Shown here: piece after piece, positions 60,199-64,000 of the stretch
Layout: every line of letters starts with the position of its first letter
Numbering within the stretch: the first letter of the stretch is position 1
NCBI RefSeq assembly: GCF_014200015.1
Contig: NZ_JACHOT010000003.1
Span: forward strand, 124,001 to 188,000
Direction of reading: 5' to 3'
Source: Aminobacter niigataensis
Lineage (GTDB): Bacteria; Pseudomonadota; Alphaproteobacteria; Rhizobiales; Rhizobiaceae
Length of the DNA: 64,000 bases
The notes under the pieces: generated by a model
Databases searched by the model: none
The model's input: only the letters and a program-made list of their open reading frames with translations
What the model was told of the DNA's origin: nothing
Program-made: the position numbers and the translations under genes

Positions 60199-60552
60199 AT
60201 GGCCGACAACCTCCAGCCCGCCTTCGACAAGCTGCGCGCAGCGGCCGAGGGGCTGGCGGAGGTGGTTGAGGGCACGTCCTACGGCACGCCGTCTCTTCAC
60301 GTCCGCAAGAAATTCCTCTGCCGCGTCAAGGATGCCGACACGGTCGCGGTGATGTGTGCGCTGGAAGAGAAGGAGATGCTGATGGAGGCCGATCCGCATC
60401 TCTATTTCGAGACCGCCCACTACAAGGGCTGGCCGGCAATGCTGGTCCGCGTGCACGACATCCCGCTCGATCAGTTGAGGACACGGCTTGAACGCGCCTG
60501 GCTGATGCAGGCGCCCAAAAGCCTGGTCAAGGCACGGCAAGCGACGGCCTGA
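60199..60552 (+). CDS. MmcQ/YjbR family protein
   Basis: 117-residue small basic protein of the MmcQ/YjbR (CyaY-like fold) family, sometimes called DNA-binding. VEGTSYGTPSLHVRKKFLCRVKD and WPAMLVRVHDIPLDQLRTRLERAWLMQAPKSL are characteristic. It starts 4 bases after the olsB stop and is probably cotranscribed. Function unknown. Confidence 0.88.
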   Translation: MADNLQPAFDKLRAAAEGLAEVVEGTSYGTPSLHVRKKFLCRVKDADTVAVMCALEEKEMLMEADPHLYFETAHYKGWPAMLVRVHDIPLDQLRTRLERAWLMQAPKSLVKARQATA

Positions 60553-60580
60553 ACGGCCGGGGAGACGGAGGGGACGAAGG

Positions 60581-61057
60581 ATGACGAATACCCGGGAGAC
60601 CCGGCGGACCGATATCGGGTCAAGGATCATCAAGGCTCCGCCCGAGGTTATCTATCGCGCGCTGGTGGACCCGGAAGCCGTGGCAAGCTGGCGTCCGCCA
60701 AAGGGCATGCGGGCCGAAATCCTGGCCTTCGAACCCCGCCAAGACGGCACCTTTCGCATGGCTTTCATCTACGAAGGTGCCGGTTCGCACGGCAAGACCA
60801 CCGACAGCGCCGACGTCTTCGAGGGCCGCTTCGTCGAGCTGGTGCCCAACAGCCACGTCGTCGAGCTCATCGCGTTCGAATCGGATGACCCCGCCTTTGC
60901 CGGGAGCATGCGGATCATCACCCTGCTGGAGCCCGTCAAAGGCGGCACAAAAGTCACTGTCCGGTGCGAGGATGTGCCGCCGGGAATCGGCGAGGACGAC
61001 CATCGCGAGGGCATCGCCTCTTCGCTCGAAAACCTCGCCGCTTTCACCGAAACGTAG
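60581..61057 (+). CDS. SRPBCC/AHSA1-like ligand-binding protein
   Basis: 158-residue START-like fold protein (polyketide cyclase / activator of Hsp90 ATPase homologue group). SRIIKAPPEVIYRALVDPEAVASWRPPKGM and the C-terminal GGTKVTVRCEDVPPGIGEDDHREGIASSLENLAAF match the family. GGGACGAAGG lies upstream of the ATG. Ligand unknown. 28 bases after the YjbR gene, so possibly in the olsB transcript. Confidence 0.88.
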   Translation: MTNTRETRRTDIGSRIIKAPPEVIYRALVDPEAVASWRPPKGMRAEILAFEPRQDGTFRMAFIYEGAGSHGKTTDSADVFEGRFVELVPNSHVVELIAFESDDPAFAGSMRIITLLEPVKGGTKVTVRCEDVPPGIGEDDHREGIASSLENLAAFTET

Positions 61058-61120
61058 GACGGGAACCCGGCTGGCAAACTGTGGCACTTGAGGCGTGGTT
61101 CAAGATCGGCGTGGGCAGTT

Positions 61121-62422
61121 TCACCTGATCCGGCCGGGCGCTGGCGGCTCGGCCTGCTTGGCGAGCGACAGGTCGGCGGCCTCGCCCTGGGTGATCAGCC
61201 GTGCGCTACGCTGGTTGCGGGCATGAATCCAGAGCCAGTTGATTGCCACACTCAACCGGGCGCGCGAGCCGATGAGGAAGTAGATATGGGCGGCACCCCA
61301 TAACCACCACGCCAATGCGCCGCGCAGCTTGATGCGACCGAAGTCGATCACCGCGCGCCGTTTGCCGATCTGGGCAAGGCTTCCCTGGTGGCGATAGCGA
61401 AACGGCATTGGCTCGGTCTTGCCGCCCAGCCGTGCCTTGATGATGCCGGCGACATGCTTGCCCTCCTGCTTGGCGGCAGGCGCAATGCCCGGAACGGGCT
61501 TGCCGGTCGGGCCTGCCACCGTCACCACGTCGCCAATGGCGAAAATGTCGGGATGACCGGGCACCGTCAGGTCGGGCATCACCTCGAGGCGCCCTGCCCT
61601 GTCGGCCGGCGCATCCAGCCACTCGGCGGCGGGCGAGGCGCGCACGCCGGCGGCCCAGATGATGGTTCTGGTGGCCAGGCGAACGTCGCCATAGGCGACG
61701 CTGTCAGCCGTGCAGTCAGAAACCGCGCGACCGAGCTCGACCTCGACGCCGAGCTTGCGCAGCGAACGAAGGGCGTAGTCCGAGAGATCGTCGGGAAAGC
61801 CTGCCAGCACCCGCGGTCCGGCCTCGATCAGCACGACGCGGGCCCTGGCGGTGTCGATGTTGCGAAACTCCCGCCGCAGCGTGTCCCGCGCCAGCTCGGC
61901 GATCGTTCCGGCCATTTCCACGCCGGTTGGACCGGCGCCGACGATGACGAAGGTCAGCAACGCCGCCTGCCTGGTTGGGTCGGTCTCGCGCTCGGCCTGC
62001 TCGAACGCCATCAGGATGCGCCGCCGGATGGTCGTTGCATCCTCGAGGGTCTTCAGGCCAAGGGCGAAAGGCTCCCATTCGTCATGGCCGAAATAGGCGT
62101 GGCGGGCGCCGGTCGCCAGCACCAGCGTGTCGTAGGGCACCGTCTTGCCGTCCTGGAGCAACACGTGCCGGCGCGCGGCATCGACGCCCGTCACATTCGC
62201 CAGCACCGTCGTAATCTCGGGCCTGTCCCGCACCAGCGAGCGGATCGGCCAGGCGATCTCCGATGTCGCCAGCGAGGCGGTGGCCACCTGATAGAGCAGA
62301 GGCTGAAACAGGTGATGGTTGCGCCGGTCGATGAGGGTGATGCCGACAAGCGCGCCGGCCAGGTCCTTGACGACTTCCAGGCCGCCGAATCCGGCGCCGA
62401 CGACCACAACCCGATGCTGCAT
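61121..62422 (-). CDS. ndh: Type II NADH dehydrogenase (NDH-2)
   Basis: Single-subunit, non-proton-pumping NADH:quinone oxidoreductase on the inner membrane face, 433 residues. FAD site VVVGAGFGGLEVVKDLAG at residues 5-22, second dinucleotide site TFVIVGAGPTGVEMAGTIAELA near 160, and the conserved GHPDIFAIGDVVTV near 293. The C-terminal membrane-association region contains ALAWWLWGAAHIYFLIGSRARL. It is a single gene convergent with the SRPBCC gene. Confidence 0.93.
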   Translation of the reverse strand: MQHRVVVVGAGFGGLEVVKDLAGALVGITLIDRRNHHLFQPLLYQVATASLATSEIAWPIRSLVRDRPEITTVLANVTGVDAARRHVLLQDGKTVPYDTLVLATGARHAYFGHDEWEPFALGLKTLEDATTIRRRILMAFEQAERETDPTRQAALLTFVIVGAGPTGVEMAGTIAELARDTLRREFRNIDTARARVVLIEAGPRVLAGFPDDLSDYALRSLRKLGVEVELGRAVSDCTADSVAYGDVRLATRTIIWAAGVRASPAAEWLDAPADRAGRLEVMPDLTVPGHPDIFAIGDVVTVAGPTGKPVPGIAPAAKQEGKHVAGIIKARLGGKTEPMPFRYRHQGSLAQIGKRRAVIDFGRIKLRGALAWWLWGAAHIYFLIGSRARLSVAINWLWIHARNQRSARLITQGEAADLSLAKQAEPPAPGRIR

Positions 62423-62491
62423 CGTTTCTTTCCTCTGCCTTGCCGAGACATAGTAAGACCGGCTTTCCTGACAGGTATATAGGTCCGCGGC

Positions 62492-63124
62492 TCAGGGAAT
62501 GTCTTCCGGCCTCCGCCCGGGGCGGCTGCGATAGGCCGGGAAGGTCCAGCCGAATTTCAGCGCACCGCCACGCACCATGAAGGCGGCGACAAAGGCGACG
62601 ACCGCCGACACCTCGGGCGGCAGGTCGGCGAGCTCGGCCAGCGTGTAGATGCCTGCCCCCGCCATCGCCGCCGAGACATAGATCTCGGGCTTGAGCAGGA
62701 CCGACGGCTCGCCGGCGAGCAGGTCGCGCAGGATGCCGCCAAAGGTCGCCGTCAGCATGCCCATGATGATGGCAACCGTCGGCGAGCCGGTGGCTTCCAG
62801 GCCCTTCGCCGCACCGATGGCGGCATAGGCGGCCATGCCCAGGGCATCGAGCCAGAGCAGCAGCTTGTAGCGGGATTCGACGAGATGGGCGGTGAAGAAG
62901 ACAAGGACCGCGATCGCGGCGCAGACCAGCACATAGGCCGGGTTGACCACCCAGAACACCGGCAAGCCAAGGATGACGTCGCGGACCGTTCCGCCGCCGA
63001 TTCCGGTGAAACTCGCCAGGAACAGGAAGCCGATGACATCGAGCTCTTTGCGCGAGGCGGCAAGCGCGCCCGTGGCGGCAAACACCGCCACGCCGGCATA
63101 GTCGAGGTAGAGCAGCGGATTCAT
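62492..63124 (-). CDS. Trimeric intracellular cation channel (TRIC/UPF0126) family protein
   Basis: 210-residue inner-membrane protein with about seven membrane segments in two repeats. Each repeat carries the glycine-rich UPF0126 signature: GIGGGTVRDVILGLPVFWV near residue 42 and MGMLTATFGGILRDLLAGEPSVLL near 125. Prokaryotic members conduct potassium in structural studies. The start ATG at 63124 has no ribosome-binding site because a repeat of the GCGAATAG type lies directly upstream. Confidence 0.9.
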   Translation of the reverse strand: MNPLLYLDYAGVAVFAATGALAASRKELDVIGFLFLASFTGIGGGTVRDVILGLPVFWVVNPAYVLVCAAIAVLVFFTAHLVESRYKLLLWLDALGMAAYAAIGAAKGLEATGSPTVAIIMGMLTATFGGILRDLLAGEPSVLLKPEIYVSAAMAGAGIYTLAELADLPPEVSAVVAFVAAFMVRGGALKFGWTFPAYRSRPGRRPEDIP

Positions 63125-63127
63125 GAA

Positions 63128-63245
63128 GGGAGCGAATAGGCAGTAGTGAGTAGCGAATAAAAGAAGAACATTGCAGGCACCCCGGCTTTACAGCCACATT
63201 ACCCGCCAATTCCCTATTCGCTACTCCCTATTCGCTATTCGCTGC
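63128..63245. repeat. Inverted clusters of GCGAATAG/CTATTCGC words
   Basis: The left cluster (63128-63160) contains GGGAGCGAATAGG and GAGTAGCGAATA. The right cluster (63209-63243) contains CCCTATTCGCTACTCCCTATTCGC and a third CTATTCGC, that is, the same words on the other strand. The clusters lie between the TRIC start and the grpE stop. They look like a short dispersed intergenic repeat that could fold into a long hairpin. Confidence 0.7.
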
Positions 63246-63878
63246 CTACGCGTCCTTCTCGGCCTGCTCGTTGACCGGGCCGGGCTCCGCCGGAGCCTCG
63301 GCGACATGCTTGGGGCCGCCCTTGGCGACACCGACCATGGCCGGACGCAGCACGCGATCACCGATGGTGTAGCCGGACTGCACGACCTGCACGACCGTAT
63401 TGGCCGGCACGTCGGGGTTCGGCACCTCGAACATCGCCTGGTGGAAATTGGGATCGAACTTCTCGCCCTGCGGGTCGAGCTTGCGCACGCCATGGCGTTC
63501 CAGGGCCGTGAGCATCGCACGCTCGGTCACCTCGACGCCTTCGATGAGGCTTGCAAGTCCAGCGCCGCCGGCAGCCTTGGCCTCGTCGGAAACCGCTTCG
63601 ATGGCGCGGCGCAGATTGTCGGAAACCGAAAGCATGTCGCGGGCGAAGTTGGCCACCGAATAGGCACGGGCATCCTGAACGTCGCGCGCGGTGCGGCGGC
63701 GCAGGTTCTCCATCTCGGCAACCGTGCGCAGGGCGCGGTCCTTCAGTTCCTCGTTTTCTTTCAGCAGCCGCACGACGGCTTCATAATCGCCATCGACGCC
63801 GCCCTCGATCTTTTCGGCCTGGGCCTCGACAGCCGCCGTCTCGTCGGGCGCGCGTTCGTCTTTTGCCTGGTCGCTCAT
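63246..63878 (-). CDS. grpE: Nucleotide exchange factor GrpE
   Basis: DnaK co-chaperone that releases ADP, 210 residues. An acidic N-terminal tail is followed by the long coiled coil ([34 protein letters not shown]) and the C-terminal beta-wing ([58 protein letters not shown]). ATG at 63878 is chosen over an upstream TTG. A heat-shock promoter lies 42 bases upstream. hrcA, its usual neighbour, would be beyond the window. Confidence 0.95.
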   Translation of the reverse strand: MSDQAKDERAPDETAAVEAQAEKIEGGVDGDYEAVVRLLKENEELKDRALRTVAEMENLRRRTARDVQDARAYSVANFARDMLSVSDNLRRAIEAVSDEAKAAGGAGLASLIEGVEVTERAMLTALERHGVRKLDPQGEKFDPNFHQAMFEVPNPDVPANTVVQVVQSGYTIGDRVLRPAMVGVAKGGPKHVAEAPAEPGPVNEQAEKDA

Positions 63879-63919
63879 CGCCAATTCCCGTTATTCGGAT
63901 ACGTTGGAAGTTGCGCCCG

Positions 63920-63948
63920 ATATCGAGGTTCGGGGGCCAAAAATCAAG
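63920..63948 (-). promoter_or_regulatory. RpoH-type promoter of grpE
   Basis: CTTGAT (63948-63943), 17-base spacer, CGATAT (63925-63920), with the same spacing and form as the hsp20 promoter at 44029-44057. It gives grpE its own heat-shock start separate from any upstream hrcA transcript. Confidence 0.6.
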
Positions 63949-64000
63949 GGGCAAGGGCCGCCGGGCGCGATGCCGCGCCCTTTCGCCGCCCCGAGCGGCG

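Overview
The window is GC-rich chromosomal DNA from a Hyphomicrobiales (rhizobial) alphaproteobacterium, most likely of the Mesorhizobium/Aminobacter group. This rests on gene content and order: the block lptC-lptA-lptB-rpoN-hpf-ptsN, hsp20 followed by a DUF1150 gene, an SmoEFGK polyol transporter operon, olsB for ornithine lipids, and rhizobial-type palindromic intergenic repeats. I saw no tRNA, rRNA, CRISPR array, insertion sequence or prophage.

Layout. (1) 1-4.4 kb: an AmiC-like amide sensor and an AmiR-like ANTAR antiterminator lie upstream of a hydantoinase/oxoprolinase-family gene (cut by the window start), with a decayed RidA gene behind them. The leaders of both hyuA and amiC carry hexaloop hairpins that overlap an intrinsic terminator, the arrangement expected of ANTAR-controlled antitermination. 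(2) 5-14.6 kb: a polyol operon (SmoEFGK transporter, sorbitol-type SDR dehydrogenase, mannitol-type dehydrogenase, D-ribulokinase-type FGGY kinase) under a SorC-type regulator with a long palindromic operator. (3) 14.6-20.3 kb: OsmC and the stress trio prkA-yeaH-spoVR. (4) 20.3-27 kb: a LacI regulator, ROK kinase, CutC, and an amino-acid-type ABC operon with a glycosylasparaginase-family enzyme; a perfect LacI-type operator covers the operon promoter. Together these suggest glycoasparagine uptake and breakdown. (5) 27-38 kb: secreted and envelope genes, a diguanylate cyclase, and a type I secretion system (TolC, ABC exporter, HlyD) flanked by two LapG-like BTLCP cysteine proteases, with an RHH-domain gene in the same operon and no visible secreted substrate. 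(6) 38-44 kb: housekeeping genes (acetyltransferase, Nth, Ada-like methyltransferase) plus ribokinase, a LysE exporter and a nucleoside hydrolase.

(7) 44-50 kb: heat-shock hsp20-DUF1150, ptsN, hpf, rpoN and the Lpt genes. (8) 50-61 kb: sppA, ihfB, a LapA-domain protein, an ornithine cyclodeaminase homologue, two RNA methyltransferases, lspA, an SH3 protein, a hybrid histidine kinase, olsB behind a PHO-box-like site, a YjbR-family protein and a SRPBCC protein. (9) 61-64 kb: type II NADH dehydrogenase, a TRIC/UPF0126 channel and grpE with an RpoH-like promoter.

Promoter and operator calls come from reading by eye against known consensus sequences and are inferences. Gene family calls rest on motifs recognised in the translations.
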